Shown piece after piece: positions 51,914-63,290 of a stretch of DNA of 64,000 nucleotides (positions are counted from its first letter, which is position 1; each line of letters begins with the position of its first letter). Origin of the DNA: Rhodobacteraceae bacterium F11138 (GTDB lineage: Bacteria; Pseudomonadota; Alphaproteobacteria; Rhodobacterales; Rhodobacteraceae). The notes below the pieces were generated by a model. The model made no database searches and had not been told where the DNA came from. It worked only from the letters and a program-made list of their open reading frames with translations. The stretch lies in contig JAEKDP010000001.1 in assembly GCA_016521575.1 (NCBI GenBank), positions 663,894-727,893 on the forward strand, given 5' to 3'. Made by a program: the position numbers and the translations under genes.

Positions 51914-52842
51914 AGTTCGCTCAGGATGACGCGTGCGCGCGTGCAATCGGCATTCATCTGGGCGACCAGCGCGTCCAGCGTATCGAACGTATCTTCCGTG
52001 CGGAGATATTCGACCAATGCCACGGACAGGGTCGCGCCATAGAGATCGCCGGAGAAATCGAACAGATAGGTTTCCAGATTTGGCCTGTTCTCGCCAAACA
52101 TCGGGCGCACCCCGACCGAGGCCGCGCCCTGATAGCTGCCCGCGTGGGGACCATCCAGCACATTCACAAGCACCGCATACACGCCATAGGCAGGGGGATG
52201 CAGCCCGTCGATGGACATGTTCGCGGTGGGGAAACCCAGCTCGCGGCCGCGCTGTTCGCCGCTGATCACCTTGCCTTCAATCCGGTGCCAATGGCCCAGC
52301 ATGGCGGCGGCGTCGCGGGGGCGTGCCTCGGTCAGCGCCTGCCGGATGGCCGTTGAAGACACGGTATGTTTGCTGTTTTCCAACAGCGGGGCAATGGTGA
52401 CGTCAAACCCCATTTCGGCCCCGAATTGCACCAGATCCTGCGCATTGCCCGCGCGCCCCTTGCCGAAACAGAAATCGGAACCGACCACGACATGCGCCAG
52501 TCCAAGCCCGTCCGAAACCACGTTTTGGGCGAATTCGCGCGGGCTGAGCCCGGCCAGACCGGCGTTGAATGCCAGTTCATACAGGCGCTGCACCCCCAGC
52601 TTTTCCAAGCGGTGGCTGCGCGCCTGCCGGCCCATCAATCGAAAAGGCGGCGCGTCCGGGGCAAAATATTCACGCGGATGGGGTTCGAAGGTCAGCACGC
52701 CCAGCGGCGCCTGCGGCGCGGCGCGGCGGGCCAGGTCGATCACGGATTGATGGCCCAGATGGACGCCATCGAAATTCCCGATCGCGACGCTGGCGCCGCG
52801 ATCCCGGGGTTCGACATATTGATAATCCCGCACGATCCGCAT
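51910..52842 (-). CDS. ribF: bifunctional riboflavin kinase/FAD synthetase
   Basis: A 310-residue enzyme that converts riboflavin to FMN and then FAD. The N-terminal nucleotidyltransferase part has GNFDGVHLGHQSVIDLAR and VGSDFCFGKGRAGNAQ; the C-terminal kinase part has RELGFPTANMSIDGLHPPA and GVRPMFGENRPNLETYLFDF. The length is normal. It is the first gene of the run and overlaps the YcgN gene. Confidence 0.95.
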   Translation of the reverse strand: MRIVRDYQYVEPRDRGASVAIGNFDGVHLGHQSVIDLARRAAPQAPLGVLTFEPHPREYFAPDAPPFRLMGRQARSHRLEKLGVQRLYELAFNAGLAGLSPREFAQNVVSDGLGLAHVVVGSDFCFGKGRAGNAQDLVQFGAEMGFDVTIAPLLENSKHTVSSTAIRQALTEARPRDAAAMLGHWHRIEGKVISGEQRGRELGFPTANMSIDGLHPPAYGVYAVLVNVLDGPHAGSYQGAASVGVRPMFGENRPNLETYLFDFSGDLYGATLSVALVEYLRTEDTFDTLDALVAQMNADCTRARVILSEL

Positions 52843-52928
52843 GGCCGTTGCGTAGCTTTCATGACGCGGCTGCGCAAGGGCCGGGTTCCGCTTTCAACCC
52901 GCTTTGCGGGACCTGTCCGGGAATGGGA

Positions 52929-53372
52929 TCAATCGAATTTGCGGCTGGGGGCCAACACCATCGCTTCGCCGATCAGAACTTTCTTGCCATCCACGGCGCA
53001 ATGGCAATCCAGTTTGACGCGGCGTTTGGCCATGTCGATGTCCACCACCTTGACCTCGGCATAGACCGTGTCACCCGGACGGACCGGGGCGAGAAATTTC
53101 AACGACTGGCCCATATAGACCGTACCGTGACCGGGCAGCTGTTCACCTATTACGGCCGAAATCAGCCCGGCGGTCAGCATGCCATGCGCAATGCGTCCTT
53201 CAAAGATCGTGTCGCGGGCATAGTCATCGTCCAGATGCACCGGGTTCCGGTCGGTCGAGACCTGGGCAAACATCTCGATATCCGTATCGGTCACGGTTTT
53301 GCGCAGGTGGCGGGACATACCCATCTCGATATCTTCGATACAGATCGTCCCGCGCGGCAGATTGTCCAACAT
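52929..53372 (-). CDS. MaoC-family dehydratase
   Basis: A 147-residue hotdog-fold (R)-hydratase-like protein. The start at 53372 gives MLDNLPRGTICIEDIEMG. It contains the hydratase 2 signature VSTDRNPVHLDDDYARDTIF with the catalytic Asp and His, then GRIAHGMLTAGLISAVIGEQ. It hydrates enoyl-CoA or a related acyl-CoA; here possibly ethylmalonyl-CoA or fatty-acid linked. It lies between ribF and the HAD gene, which read the same way. Confidence 0.88.
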   Translation of the reverse strand: MLDNLPRGTICIEDIEMGMSRHLRKTVTDTDIEMFAQVSTDRNPVHLDDDYARDTIFEGRIAHGMLTAGLISAVIGEQLPGHGTVYMGQSLKFLAPVRPGDTVYAEVKVVDIDMAKRRVKLDCHCAVDGKKVLIGEAMVLAPSRKFD

Positions 53373-53474
53373 TGCATCCTCACTTTTCAGTGGGGCGGTA
53401 ACAAACATGAATATCTATGACCGCACTGGCAACTTTATTACTTTGCGGCTGCAGAAAATCAAGCGGTTTTTGCG

Positions 53475-54350
53475 TCAGCGCAGTTTGCCGATACTATAGC
53501 GGGGGCTGGTCATTTCTTTTTGCAGATACGCATCCAGCGCATCGGGATCCGGCTGATCCGTGGTCCCGGTTTCCGCTGCGGCCAATCCTCCGGTGATGAA
53601 CAGGGCATCGATATCTTCGCCGATAGCGCCCAGCACGTCGGTATGGATACCGTCCCCGATGGCCAGAATGGCAGAGTCCGGGACCATCCTGTCCAGTTCC
53701 GCCAGCCGCCGCCGCGCCAGATCATAGATCGGCGGATGAGGCTTGCCGAAGTAAAGGCTCTCGCCCCCCATTTCGGTGTACATCCGCGCCAACGCACCGG
53801 CGCACCATTCGCGCTCGTCTCCGCGATCGACCACGATATCGGGGTTGGCGCATAGCAGCTTCAGCCCTTTCTGCTTGGCATACAACAGCTGGGGCCGGTT
53901 CTCATCCAGATCCGCCATCGGATCGAACGGGCCGCAGCAGACGATGCCGTCGGCCTCTTCCAGCGGGACACGGGTGACGGATACCGGGTCGTGGATCACG
54001 GCGAGCGGCTCAAAGAATCCGGCATCCCGATCTTCTTCGCCCATGAACCAGACCTTTTCGCCCACGGCGCCGCGAAACATCGCAGCGCGCGCACTGTCGC
54101 CTGAGGTCGCGATCGTATCCCAGGCGTCGTCCGGTACGCCGAACTGGCCCAACTGCTGCTGAACGCCGGCGCGCGGTTTGGGTGAATTCGTCACCAACAC
54201 CACCGTGCCGCTCGTCCGGCGATAGGATTGAAGGGCGGCAACTGCTTCGGGCATGGCGCGCACCCCGTCGTGCACGCAGCCCCACAGGTCAACGAACAGG
54301 GTCTGATACCGGTCGGAAATCTCGCTTAGCGCGGCGATGATCTGGGTCAT
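53475..54350 (-). CDS. HAD-superfamily hydrolase (TIGR01459 type, IIA)
   Basis: A 291-residue HAD hydrolase. It has the nucleophile motif LFVDLWGCVHDGVRAMPEAV (DxD variant DLWG, where the second Asp is not in the usual place), TNSPKPRAGVQQQLGQFGVP, and motif IV GKPHPPIYDLARRRLAELDR with AILAIGDGIHTDVLGAIGED. This is the IIA subgroup, sugar-phosphate or related phosphatases. The start at 54350 is used; the longer frame is spurious. The substrate is unknown. Confidence 0.87.
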   Translation of the reverse strand: MTQIIAALSEISDRYQTLFVDLWGCVHDGVRAMPEAVAALQSYRRTSGTVVLVTNSPKPRAGVQQQLGQFGVPDDAWDTIATSGDSARAAMFRGAVGEKVWFMGEEDRDAGFFEPLAVIHDPVSVTRVPLEEADGIVCCGPFDPMADLDENRPQLLYAKQKGLKLLCANPDIVVDRGDEREWCAGALARMYTEMGGESLYFGKPHPPIYDLARRRLAELDRMVPDSAILAIGDGIHTDVLGAIGEDIDALFITGGLAAAETGTTDQPDPDALDAYLQKEMTSPRYSIGKLR

Positions 54351-54445
54351 GTGGTCCTCATCTGGTTTGCGGCAACCGTGCGGGCAGCGCCGCAGGATCG
54401 CAAGCCCCAAACCGCAGCGCAGCGATATGAAACGCTGTCCGGCTG

Positions 54446-56020
54446 TCAGCGCCGCGCTTGACTGATGTAAGCATCGATGGCCGAGATCTGCGACGGGTCC
54501 AGTCGCAGCCCCAGCTTGGTTCGACGCCAGACGAAATCTTCGGCACTCTGGACCCATTCCTGCGCGATCGCCCAATCCAGTTCGCGCGCGGTGATCGTGG
54601 CCCCGAAAGCCTGTCCCAGATCCGACAGGGTCGTTGCGTCCTGCAAGACGTCCCAGGTTTCGGTCCCATAGCACCGCAACAGCCGCGTGGCCCATTTTTG
54701 ATCCAGAAACGGATAGTCGGACAGCAGCCGCGTCATCAGGTCTTCGGTCCCATCGACCGGGAAATCGCCTCCGGGCAGGGGAACGCCTGCCGTCCAGTTC
54801 GCACCGGTCTGTGTCAGAACCGTCTGCACCTGGGCCAATGCGGCTTCGGCCAGTTTGCGATAGGTCGTGATCTTGCCACCGAACACGTTCAGCAACGCGG
54901 CACCATCGGTATTTTCCATGCGCAACACATAGTCCCGCGTGGCGGCCGTGGCGGATGTCGCGCCATCGTCATACAGCGGGCGCACGCCGGAGTAGGTCCA
55001 GACGATATCGTTCTCGCTGACGGGCTGTGCCAGATATTGCGACACGAAATTCAACAGGTATTGCTGCTCTTCCGGCGTGCAAACGGGGGGGATGTCCGCG
55101 TCTGGATGTTCGGCATCCGTGGTGCCGATCAGGGTGAAATCCTGTTCATAGGGGATGGCAAAGATGATGCGCCCGTCGGTGCCCTGAAAGAAATAGCATT
55201 TGTCATGGTCAAACAGCGCACGGGTGACGATATGGCTGCCCCGTACCAGCCGCACCCGATCCCGCGCCTGGCTGTGCACGGTGTCGCGGATGATGTCCCC
55301 GACCCAGGGACCGCCCGCATTGATCAGCATGCGCGCGGTCTGGGTGCTGCGAGTGCCGGTTTCCTTGTCTTCAAGCGTGATCCGCCACAACCCGTCGACG
55401 CGCTCGGCTGAGGTGACTTTCGTGCGGGTCATGATGCTGGCGCCACGCGCGGCGGCATCCCGGGCATTCAGGATCACCAGCCGGGAATCCTGCACCCAGC
55501 AATCCGAGTACTCATACGCCGTTCGAAAGCGCGGCTTCAGCGGCTTTCCCGCGGGGTCCGATGACAGATCGACCGTTGTGGTCGCCGGCAGAATTTTCCG
55601 TCCCCCCAGGTGATCATAGAGAAACAGACCCAAACGGATCAGCCAGGCTGGCCGGCGGCCTTTCATCCAAGGCATGAAAAACGACAACAGCTTGGATGTG
55701 GGGGTGTCGTTCTCGAACCGCATATCGCGGTGATACGGCAGCACGAAACGCATGGGCCAACTGATATGGGGCATGGCGCGCAACAGTGTTTCGCGTTCGA
55801 TCAGGGCTTCGCGCACCAGTCTGAATTCGAAATATTCCAGGTATCGCAACCCGCCGTGAAACAATTTGGTCGAGGCCGACGACGTGGCGCTGGCCAGATC
55901 GTTCATCTCGGCCAGGGCCACCGTCAATCCCCGTCCCGCAGCATCGCGCGCGATCCCGCAACCATTGATGCCGCCCCCGATTATGAACAGATCCACGGGT
56001 GCGTTGGGCTGATCGGTCAT
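54446..56020 (-). CDS. glpD: glycerol-3-phosphate dehydrogenase (FAD, aerobic)
   Basis: A 524-residue flavoprotein that oxidises glycerol 3-phosphate to dihydroxyacetone phosphate and passes electrons to quinone. It begins VDLFIIGGGINGCGIARDAA with the FAD GxGxxG motif, and contains SSASTKLFHGGLRYLEYFEF, NAGGPWVGDIIRDTV and GVRPLYDDGATSATAATRDY. It is peripheral membrane. Its partner glpK is 17 kb away. Confidence 0.95.
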   Translation of the reverse strand: MTDQPNAPVDLFIIGGGINGCGIARDAAGRGLTVALAEMNDLASATSSASTKLFHGGLRYLEYFEFRLVREALIERETLLRAMPHISWPMRFVLPYHRDMRFENDTPTSKLLSFFMPWMKGRRPAWLIRLGLFLYDHLGGRKILPATTTVDLSSDPAGKPLKPRFRTAYEYSDCWVQDSRLVILNARDAAARGASIMTRTKVTSAERVDGLWRITLEDKETGTRSTQTARMLINAGGPWVGDIIRDTVHSQARDRVRLVRGSHIVTRALFDHDKCYFFQGTDGRIIFAIPYEQDFTLIGTTDAEHPDADIPPVCTPEEQQYLLNFVSQYLAQPVSENDIVWTYSGVRPLYDDGATSATAATRDYVLRMENTDGAALLNVFGGKITTYRKLAEAALAQVQTVLTQTGANWTAGVPLPGGDFPVDGTEDLMTRLLSDYPFLDQKWATRLLRCYGTETWDVLQDATTLSDLGQAFGATITARELDWAIAQEWVQSAEDFVWRRTKLGLRLDPSQISAIDAYISQARR

Positions 56021-56188
56021 GTTGAGCCTCTGCTGTGGTGATGCGCCTGCGTCTGCGCGTCGGTTCGGCAGGCATTCTGGCGCGATGCCGTTGTCCGGGG
56101 CAAAAGCGCGGGACTACCCACGGTCCCGGTCATACCCGTCTGGATCAGTCCGGCGTCACGGCGGTCGTTGACATCCACCCGGTTTGCC

Positions 56189-56250
56189 TTTCGTTTTCAC
56201 TGCTCCTTTTTCGATTTAGTTCGAAATTGGAAAAATCGCAAGATACCGAA
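56189..56250. promoter_or_regulatory. TTTCG repeats upstream of glpD, candidate DeoR-type operator
   Basis: TTTCGTTTTCAC (56189-56200), TTTTTCGATTTAG (56207-56219), GTTCGAAATTGG and AAAATCGCAAG follow in tandem. DeoR-type GlpR regulators bind TTTCG-type repeats, and this is the glpD promoter. No glpR is in the window, so this is a suggestion. Confidence 0.3.
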
Positions 56251-56318
56251 AGCAAAACACGCTCTTTTATGCGTGGTCCCGGGGTTTCAGTGGGTTTGCG
56301 TCGTCAGCGCGGGCGGCA

Positions 56319-56350
56319 CAAAAAAAGCCCCGGCGAAACCGGGGCTTTTT
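56319..56350 (-). terminator. rho-independent terminator of the atp operon
   Basis: AAAAAGCCCCGG (56322-56333) pairs with CCGGGGCTTTTT (56339-56350), followed on the minus strand by a run of T (complement of the A-run at 56319-56326). It is bidirectional and lies 20 bp after the atpC stop. Confidence 0.85.
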
Positions 56351-56369
56351 GAAACGAGGCGGGATCGCG

Positions 56370-56786
56370 TCAAAGGGTTATCTGATCCCCAAGCGCGACC
56401 ATATCCGCCAGAAGTTTTGCGGCGTCATCCACCGGACCGGGTTCGTTCTTGAACGTTTCCTTGGCCGCGTCGTGGGCGGCCCGGGCATCGTCGATCATCG
56501 CGTCGATATCTGCGCGGGTCACGTCGTTCAGCGGGATCGCTTTCTCGGCCAGAACCGAAAGGCTGGCTCCGTTGATCTCGGTAAAACCACCGGACACGAC
56601 ATATTCCGACGTGCCATTGGTGCTTTCGACACGCAGAACGCCGGGGCGCAGCGTTGTGATGACCGGCGCATGATCGGGCATTGCCGTCATGTCCCCGTCG
56701 GCACCGGGTATGAGCACCGCGCTGGCCTGAAGCGAAGCAAGGCTTCGCTCCGGGCTAACGAGATCGAATTGCATAGTTTCTGCCAT
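56370..56786 (-). CDS. atpC: ATP synthase F1 subunit epsilon
   Basis: A 138-residue epsilon subunit with the usual start [20 protein letters not shown], the beta-sandwich segment [20 protein letters not shown] and [16 protein letters not shown]-type, then a helical C-terminus. It regulates F1 and is the last gene of the operon, 12 bp after atpD. Confidence 0.95.
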   Translation of the reverse strand: MAETMQFDLVSPERSLASLQASAVLIPGADGDMTAMPDHAPVITTLRPGVLRVESTNGTSEYVVSGGFTEINGASLSVLAEKAIPLNDVTRADIDAMIDDARAAHDAAKETFKNEPGPVDDAAKLLADMVALGDQITL

Positions 56787-56797
56787 CAGGCTGCTCC

Positions 56798-58240
<1,443 letters not shown>

Positions 58241-59116
58241 CTAGAGCGCTTCCGCGCCCGAAATGATTTCGATAAGCTCGTTGGTGATCACAGCCTGACG
58301 CGACCGGTTGAACTGGATCGTCAGTTTGTCGATCATCTCGCCCGCGTTCCGGGTCGCGTTGTCCATTGCGGACATCCGCGCACCCTGTTCGCTGGCGCCA
58401 TTTTCCAGCAGGGCGGCAAAGATCTGGGTGGCCACGCCGCGCGGCAGCAGATCGGCGAGTATCGATTCCTCGTCAGGTTCATAGTCGTAAACCGTGCTCA
58501 CGCCGGTGTCTTCGGGTGCCTCGAAATCGGCGGGAATGATCTGTTGCGCGGTCGGAACCTGGGTCACGACGTTTACGAACCCGGAATAGAAGATGGTCGC
58601 AACGTCGAATTCCCCCGCATCGAACCGTGCGAGAATGTCCTTGGCGATACCTTGAGCGTCCGAATAGGCAACACGTTTCACTTCGGTCATGTCGACGTGA
58701 TGCACGAACTTGTCTCCAAGATCGCGCTTCAGCGCATCCCGGCCTTTCTTGCCGACCGTCAGGATCTTGACGGTCTTGCCCTCGGCGAGCAGTTGCTCGG
58801 CCTTGGTGCGGGCCAGCTTGGCGATGTTGCTGTTGAAACCGCCGCACAGACCGCGCTCTGCGGTCATGACGATCAGCAGGTGAACCTGATCGCTGCCCGT
58901 GCCGCTGAGCAGCTTGGGCGCGGAATCAGACCCGCCGACCGACGCAGCCAGTTGCCCCATGACGGCATTGAACCGTTCGGTATAGGGACGTGACTGTTCG
59001 GCGCTTTCCTGCGCGCGGCGAAGTTTCGCCGCGGCAACCATTTGCATGGCCTTGGTGATCTTGCGAGTGCTCTTGACACTCTCGATCCTGTTTTTCAGGT
59101 CCTTGAGACTTGGCAT
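58241..59116 (-). CDS. atpG: ATP synthase F1 subunit gamma
   Basis: A 291-residue rotary shaft subunit. The N-terminal coiled helix ([20 protein letters not shown]) and C-terminal [20 protein letters not shown] with [20 protein letters not shown] are family hallmarks. It is 18 bp after atpA and before atpD. Confidence 0.97.
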   Translation of the reverse strand: MPSLKDLKNRIESVKSTRKITKAMQMVAAAKLRRAQESAEQSRPYTERFNAVMGQLAASVGGSDSAPKLLSGTGSDQVHLLIVMTAERGLCGGFNSNIAKLARTKAEQLLAEGKTVKILTVGKKGRDALKRDLGDKFVHHVDMTEVKRVAYSDAQGIAKDILARFDAGEFDVATIFYSGFVNVVTQVPTAQQIIPADFEAPEDTGVSTVYDYEPDEESILADLLPRGVATQIFAALLENGASEQGARMSAMDNATRNAGEMIDKLTIQFNRSRQAVITNELIEIISGAEAL

Positions 59117-59128
59117 CTGTCAGGCCCC

Positions 59129-60667
59129 TTACGCGAAATCGGCGGCGAATTCGTCGAGAGCTGCTTTGACTTTCTCTTCGGCTTCACCTTTGATCTTGGG
59201 ATCTTCATCGGTGATGTACTGCAGCAGATCGGCGTGTTTGCTGCGCAGGTGCTGCAGCAGGCCCGCTTCGAACCGGCCGACATCGCCGACGGCGATCTTG
59301 TCCAGATAGCCCTTGGTGCCCGCAAAGATCACGCAGACGATTTCCGCGTTGGTCAGCGGCGAATACTGCGGCTGTTTCATCAGTTCGGTCAGACGCGCAC
59401 CGCGGTTCAGCAACTGCTGCGTGGCGGCGTCAAGGTCGGACCCGAACTGCGCAAACGCGGCCATTTCACGGTACTGGGCCAGTTCCAGCTTCACCGGACC
59501 GGCGACGGATTTCATGGCGTTGGTTTGCGCCGATGACCCCACCCGCGACACCGAAAGACCGGTGTTCACCGCCGGGCGGATACCCTGGAAGAACAGTTCG
59601 GTTTCCAGGAAAATCTGGCCGTCGGTGATCGAGATCACGTTGGTCGGGATAAAGGCCGACACGTCGCCACCCTGGGTTTCGATAACCGGCAGGGCGGTCA
59701 GCGAACCGGAACCGAAGTCTTCGTTCAGCTTGGCCGAACGCTCCAGCAGGCGCGAGTGCAGATAGAAAACGTCACCCGGATAGGCTTCGCGCCCGGGCGG
59801 ACGGCGCAGCAGCAGGGACATCTGACGATAGGCGACGGCCTGTTTGGACAGGTCATCATAGATGATCAGCGCGTGACGGCCATTGTCGCGGAAATGCTCT
59901 GCCATGGCGGTCGCGGCATAGGGTGCGAGAAACTGCAGCGGGGCAGGTTCGGATGCGGTGGCGGCCACGACGATGGAATATTCCATCGCGCCGCTTTCTT
60001 CCAGCTTCTTCACCAGCTGGGCCACGGTCGAACGTTTCTGGCCGACGGCAACATAGACGCAATAGAGCTTCTTGTTTTCATCGTCGCCCGCGGCGTCGTT
60101 GTACACCTTCTGGTTCAGGATGGTGTCCAGCGCCACGGCGGTCTTGCCGGTCTGGCGGTCGCCAATGATAAGTTCGCGCTGGCCACGGCCGATCGGGATC
60201 ATGGCGTCGACCGATTTCAGGCCGGTTGCCATCGGTTCATGCACCGATTTACGCGGGATGATGCCCGGCGCCTTGACGTCAGCGACGCCGCGCTCTTTGG
60301 TCTTGATCGGGCCCTTGCCGTCCAGCGGGTTGCCCAGACCGTCCACAACGCGGCCCAGCAGTTCGTCACCGACCGGAACGTCCACGATCGAGTTGGTGCG
60401 CTTGACGGTGTCGCCTTCCTTGATGTCGCGGTCGGATCCGAAGATCACGACGCCGACGTTGTCGGATTCGAGGTTCAGGGCCATGCCCTGAATTCCACCG
60501 GGGAATTCGACCATTTCACCGGCCTGAACGTTGTCGAGACCGTAGACGCGGGCGATACCGTCGCCGACGCTCAGCACTCGACCGACTTCGGCCACTTCGG
60601 CTTCCTGACCAAAGTTCTTGATCTGGTCTTTCAGGATCGCAGAAATCTCTGCTGCTTGGATACCCAT
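59129..60667 (-). CDS. atpA: ATP synthase F1 subunit alpha
   Basis: A 512-residue nucleotide-binding subunit. It has Walker [19 protein letters not shown], the [20 protein letters not shown] segment, [20 protein letters not shown] and [20 protein letters not shown]. The length is normal. Confidence 0.98.
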   Translation of the reverse strand: MGIQAAEISAILKDQIKNFGQEAEVAEVGRVLSVGDGIARVYGLDNVQAGEMVEFPGGIQGMALNLESDNVGVVIFGSDRDIKEGDTVKRTNSIVDVPVGDELLGRVVDGLGNPLDGKGPIKTKERGVADVKAPGIIPRKSVHEPMATGLKSVDAMIPIGRGQRELIIGDRQTGKTAVALDTILNQKVYNDAAGDDENKKLYCVYVAVGQKRSTVAQLVKKLEESGAMEYSIVVAATASEPAPLQFLAPYAATAMAEHFRDNGRHALIIYDDLSKQAVAYRQMSLLLRRPPGREAYPGDVFYLHSRLLERSAKLNEDFGSGSLTALPVIETQGGDVSAFIPTNVISITDGQIFLETELFFQGIRPAVNTGLSVSRVGSSAQTNAMKSVAGPVKLELAQYREMAAFAQFGSDLDAATQQLLNRGARLTELMKQPQYSPLTNAEIVCVIFAGTKGYLDKIAVGDVGRFEAGLLQHLRSKHADLLQYITDEDPKIKGEAEEKVKAALDEFAADFA

Positions 60668-61228
60668 TTATCCGACCTCTTTCATTGCATTCTGGAGAGA
60701 ATTGAGCCGCGAGCGGATCGAGGTGTCGATCATCTTGCTACCCACCTTGACGACAAGACCGCCGATGAGGCTTTCATCGACGGTCGCATTGATTGTGACG
60801 GTCTTGCCGACGCGCTCCTTGAGCGTCGCGGCCAGTTTCTCGGATTGCGCCTTGGTCAGGGCCTTGGCGCTGACAACGTCGGCGGTCACTTCGCCGCGCT
60901 CAAGCGCCAGCTCCTCGCGCAGGGCGCTGATCAGTTGCGGCACGACGAACAGCCGGCGCTTCTGCGCCATCAGCGCCAGCGCCTGAGACAGCACCGGAGC
61001 CAGTTCCATTTTCTTGGCAATGGCACTGATCGCGGCTTCCTGATCGGCGCGCGAAATCAGCGGCGACTGGATCAGATTGCGCAGGTCCGCGCTGTCGGAC
61101 AACCCGGAGGCCAGGTCATTCAGGCTGGTTTCCAGACCGTCGAGGTTCTTGTTCTCTTGCGCGATCTCAAAGATCGCGGTGGCATAGCGCGCAGCTATGC
61201 CTGCGGAAATCGAAGCTGGTTCGGACAC
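60668..61228 (-). CDS. atpH: ATP synthase F1 subunit delta
   Basis: A 186-residue delta subunit that links F1 to the F0 stalk. GTG at 61228 is chosen (GGAAGG upstream), giving MSEPASISAGIAARYATAIF. It has AALREELALERGEVTADVVS-type and the C-terminal GGLVVKVGSKMIDTSIRSRL. It heads the operon in the order atpH-A-G-D-C, with the F0 genes elsewhere as usual in Rhodobacterales. Confidence 0.95.
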   Translation of the reverse strand: MSEPASISAGIAARYATAIFEIAQENKNLDGLETSLNDLASGLSDSADLRNLIQSPLISRADQEAAISAIAKKMELAPVLSQALALMAQKRRLFVVPQLISALREELALERGEVTADVVSAKALTKAQSEKLAATLKERVGKTVTINATVDESLIGGLVVKVGSKMIDTSIRSRLNSLQNAMKEVG

Positions 61229-61544
61229 GTCCACCCTTCCGATATTTGGCCCCGGTTTGCCGCAAAATGCGGTTGCGGGGGCGTGAAGAGACCCTGCAGG
61301 ACAGCAGGGCGGCAAAATCAGCGTGGATGTAGCAGAGCCCTCTCTTGCCCGCAATATCCGATAACGATTATGCGACAACCCAATATCGGCGTGTTTCTAG
61401 GGGTTTAGCCGAAGTGCCGCCGTTTGTGCCCGATCGCGGCCAAAAAAAGTGCCGGTATGTTGCAGGTTTGTGCGATTCCTGCGGCCGGGTTCTTGTGTCT
61501 GCGAAGGGCTGATCCTATTTTCTGTGGCCGTTGGCTGAACCGGC

Positions 61545-62285
61545 TCAGGCGCCGGCCGGTTCAGCCAGCCCTTTCAGCGCCTTGATCGGTTTGGTCGCAA
61601 TGTCCTTGATGACGGTGCCCGCCGGCGGCTGGACGCGTTTGCTGGCTTCGACCATGAATACACCGCCGGGCAGGATACGCGGCAGCAACCCGCCGTATTT
61701 TTCAAACAACGGCCCGGATTTCAGCCAGAAGCGATGGCTTGACGGCGGTTGAAACAGGGCGGCGGTATGGCGTTCGGGCAGGAACTGATGCTGTTTGAGC
61801 TGCGCTTCGATCTGCCCCAGCGTGTAGGGGCGGCCATATCCGAACGGGGTGCGGTCGCTGCGCGACCACAGCCCGCCGCGGTTGGGCACGATGAAGAACG
61901 CCTTGCCGCCGGGTCCCAGCGCGCGCCAGCATTCTTCCAGCAGGCGTGACGGACGTTCAGAGGTTTCCAGCCCGTGCATCATCACCAGCTTGTCCACATG
62001 GCCGGTTTCGATCGGCCACAGGGTTTCTTCGCTCAGCACCGATACATTCGGCATGCCGGCCGGCCAGGGCATCACCCCCTGGGGGGCGGGCATCAACGCG
62101 ATCACGCGCCGGGCATCCGCCAGATATGGGCGCAACAGAGGCAGCGCAAAGCCGAACCCGGCGACAGTCTGCCCCTTGGCTTCGGGCCACATTTCCAGCA
62201 GCCGGTTCCGTATCGAAGCCTGCGCGGCACGTCCCAGCGTGCTGCGATAATAGAAATTGCGTAGATCCTGCACGTCAAGATGCAT
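61545..62285 (-). CDS. SAM-dependent methyltransferase (class I)
   Basis: A 246-residue methyltransferase. Motif I is in [20 protein letters not shown] (degenerate), and the SAM-binding acidic end of strand 2 and motifs II and III lie in [20 protein letters not shown] and [20 protein letters not shown]. The [20 protein letters not shown] segment near the C-terminus is typical of a Rhodobacterales group beside gloB. The substrate is unknown. It is divergent from gloB. Confidence 0.85.
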   Translation of the reverse strand: MHLDVQDLRNFYYRSTLGRAAQASIRNRLLEMWPEAKGQTVAGFGFALPLLRPYLADARRVIALMPAPQGVMPWPAGMPNVSVLSEETLWPIETGHVDKLVMMHGLETSERPSRLLEECWRALGPGGKAFFIVPNRGGLWSRSDRTPFGYGRPYTLGQIEAQLKQHQFLPERHTAALFQPPSSHRFWLKSGPLFEKYGGLLPRILPGGVFMVEASKRVQPPAGTVIKDIATKPIKALKGLAEPAGA

Positions 62286-62347
62286 TGCGGGTGCCTGTTG
62301 CTTCCGTCAAGCTTGACCATACCCTAGCAACGAAAGGATGAAAGGTC

Positions 62348-63115
62348 ATGCCGCTCGAAATTCTCACCATTCCGTGCCTCAGCGACAATTACGCGTTTCT
62401 GGCCCATGATGCGGCCAGCAGTGAAACGGCGCTGATCGATGTCCCCGAAGCGGCACCCATCCTGGCGGCGTTGCAGGATCGGGGCTGGCGGCTGAGCCAT
62501 GTGCTGTTGACGCACCATCATGCCGATCACACCCAGGGGCTGAACGCGGTTTTGCAACAGCATCCCGCGACCGTGATCGGCGCGGCGGCGGATGCGCATC
62601 GTCTGCCGTCTCTGGACGTCGCCGTGGCCGACGGGGACGATGTTCGTATCGGCACGCAAACCGGCCATGTGATGGACGTGTCCGGCCATACGGTGGGCCA
62701 CATCGCGTTTCATTTCCCCGAAAGCCGTGCGGTCTTTACCGCCGACAGCCTGATGGCCCTGGGCTGTGGGCGTCTGTTCGAAGGCTCGGCCGCGCAGATG
62801 TGGGAATCGCTGTCCCGGCTGGCGGCATTGCCCGCGGATACCGTGGTTTATTCCGGCCACGAATACACGCAGGCCAACGGGGCGTTCGCGGTCACGGTCG
62901 ATCCCGACAATCCGGATCTGGCCGCGCGGGTGCGTGATATTGCGCAAAAGCGTGAACAGGGTCTTGCGACCGTGCCTTCGACGCTGGAACTGGAACTGGC
63001 GACAAACCCGTTCCTGCGCGCGGCGGAACCGCGGGTTCAGGCCGCTGTCGGCATGGTCGGGGCCGAACCCGCCCTGGTTTTTGCCGAGATTCGCGCCCGC
63101 AAAGACAGCTTCTGA
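62348..63115 (+). CDS. gloB: hydroxyacylglutathione hydrolase (glyoxalase II)
   Basis: A 255-residue metallo-beta-lactamase-fold enzyme that hydrolyses S-D-lactoylglutathione to lactate and glutathione. It has the THxHxDH metal site (LTHHHADHTQGLNAVL near residue 57), GHTVGHIAFHFPESRAVFTADSLMALGCGRLFEG with the ligands, and the C-terminal GHEYTQANGAFAVTVDPDNP. The length is normal. It is followed by clpA. Confidence 0.97.
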   Translation: MPLEILTIPCLSDNYAFLAHDAASSETALIDVPEAAPILAALQDRGWRLSHVLLTHHHADHTQGLNAVLQQHPATVIGAAADAHRLPSLDVAVADGDDVRIGTQTGHVMDVSGHTVGHIAFHFPESRAVFTADSLMALGCGRLFEGSAAQMWESLSRLAALPADTVVYSGHEYTQANGAFAVTVDPDNPDLAARVRDIAQKREQGLATVPSTLELELATNPFLRAAEPRVQAAVGMVGAEPALVFAEIRARKDSF

Positions 63116-63290
63116 GGCCTGAAACCTGTCCGCCACGGACATGATATTCGGATTTGTGACCAAAAAATGTAAGAAAAGCCTTGAAGCCGGGGCGCGATCA
63201 ACCAAACTCTAACATTATGGGGACAAGGTTGGTCCCGGGGCGCAGCAACGTTTTGCATCCCGCCCGACACAGACAAGAAGGAGCACGCCG

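Larger units (their letters stand above)
56021..56369. other. intergenic region between atpC and glpD
   Basis: About 350 bp without a gene. It carries the promoter of glpD on the minus strand with several TTTCG repeats, and the strong atp operon terminator (56319-56350). Confidence 0.5.

Noticed and set aside
63170-63290. RpoH promoter in front of clpA
   Set aside because: CTTGAAG is present but no CCCCAT-like -10 follows at the right distance.
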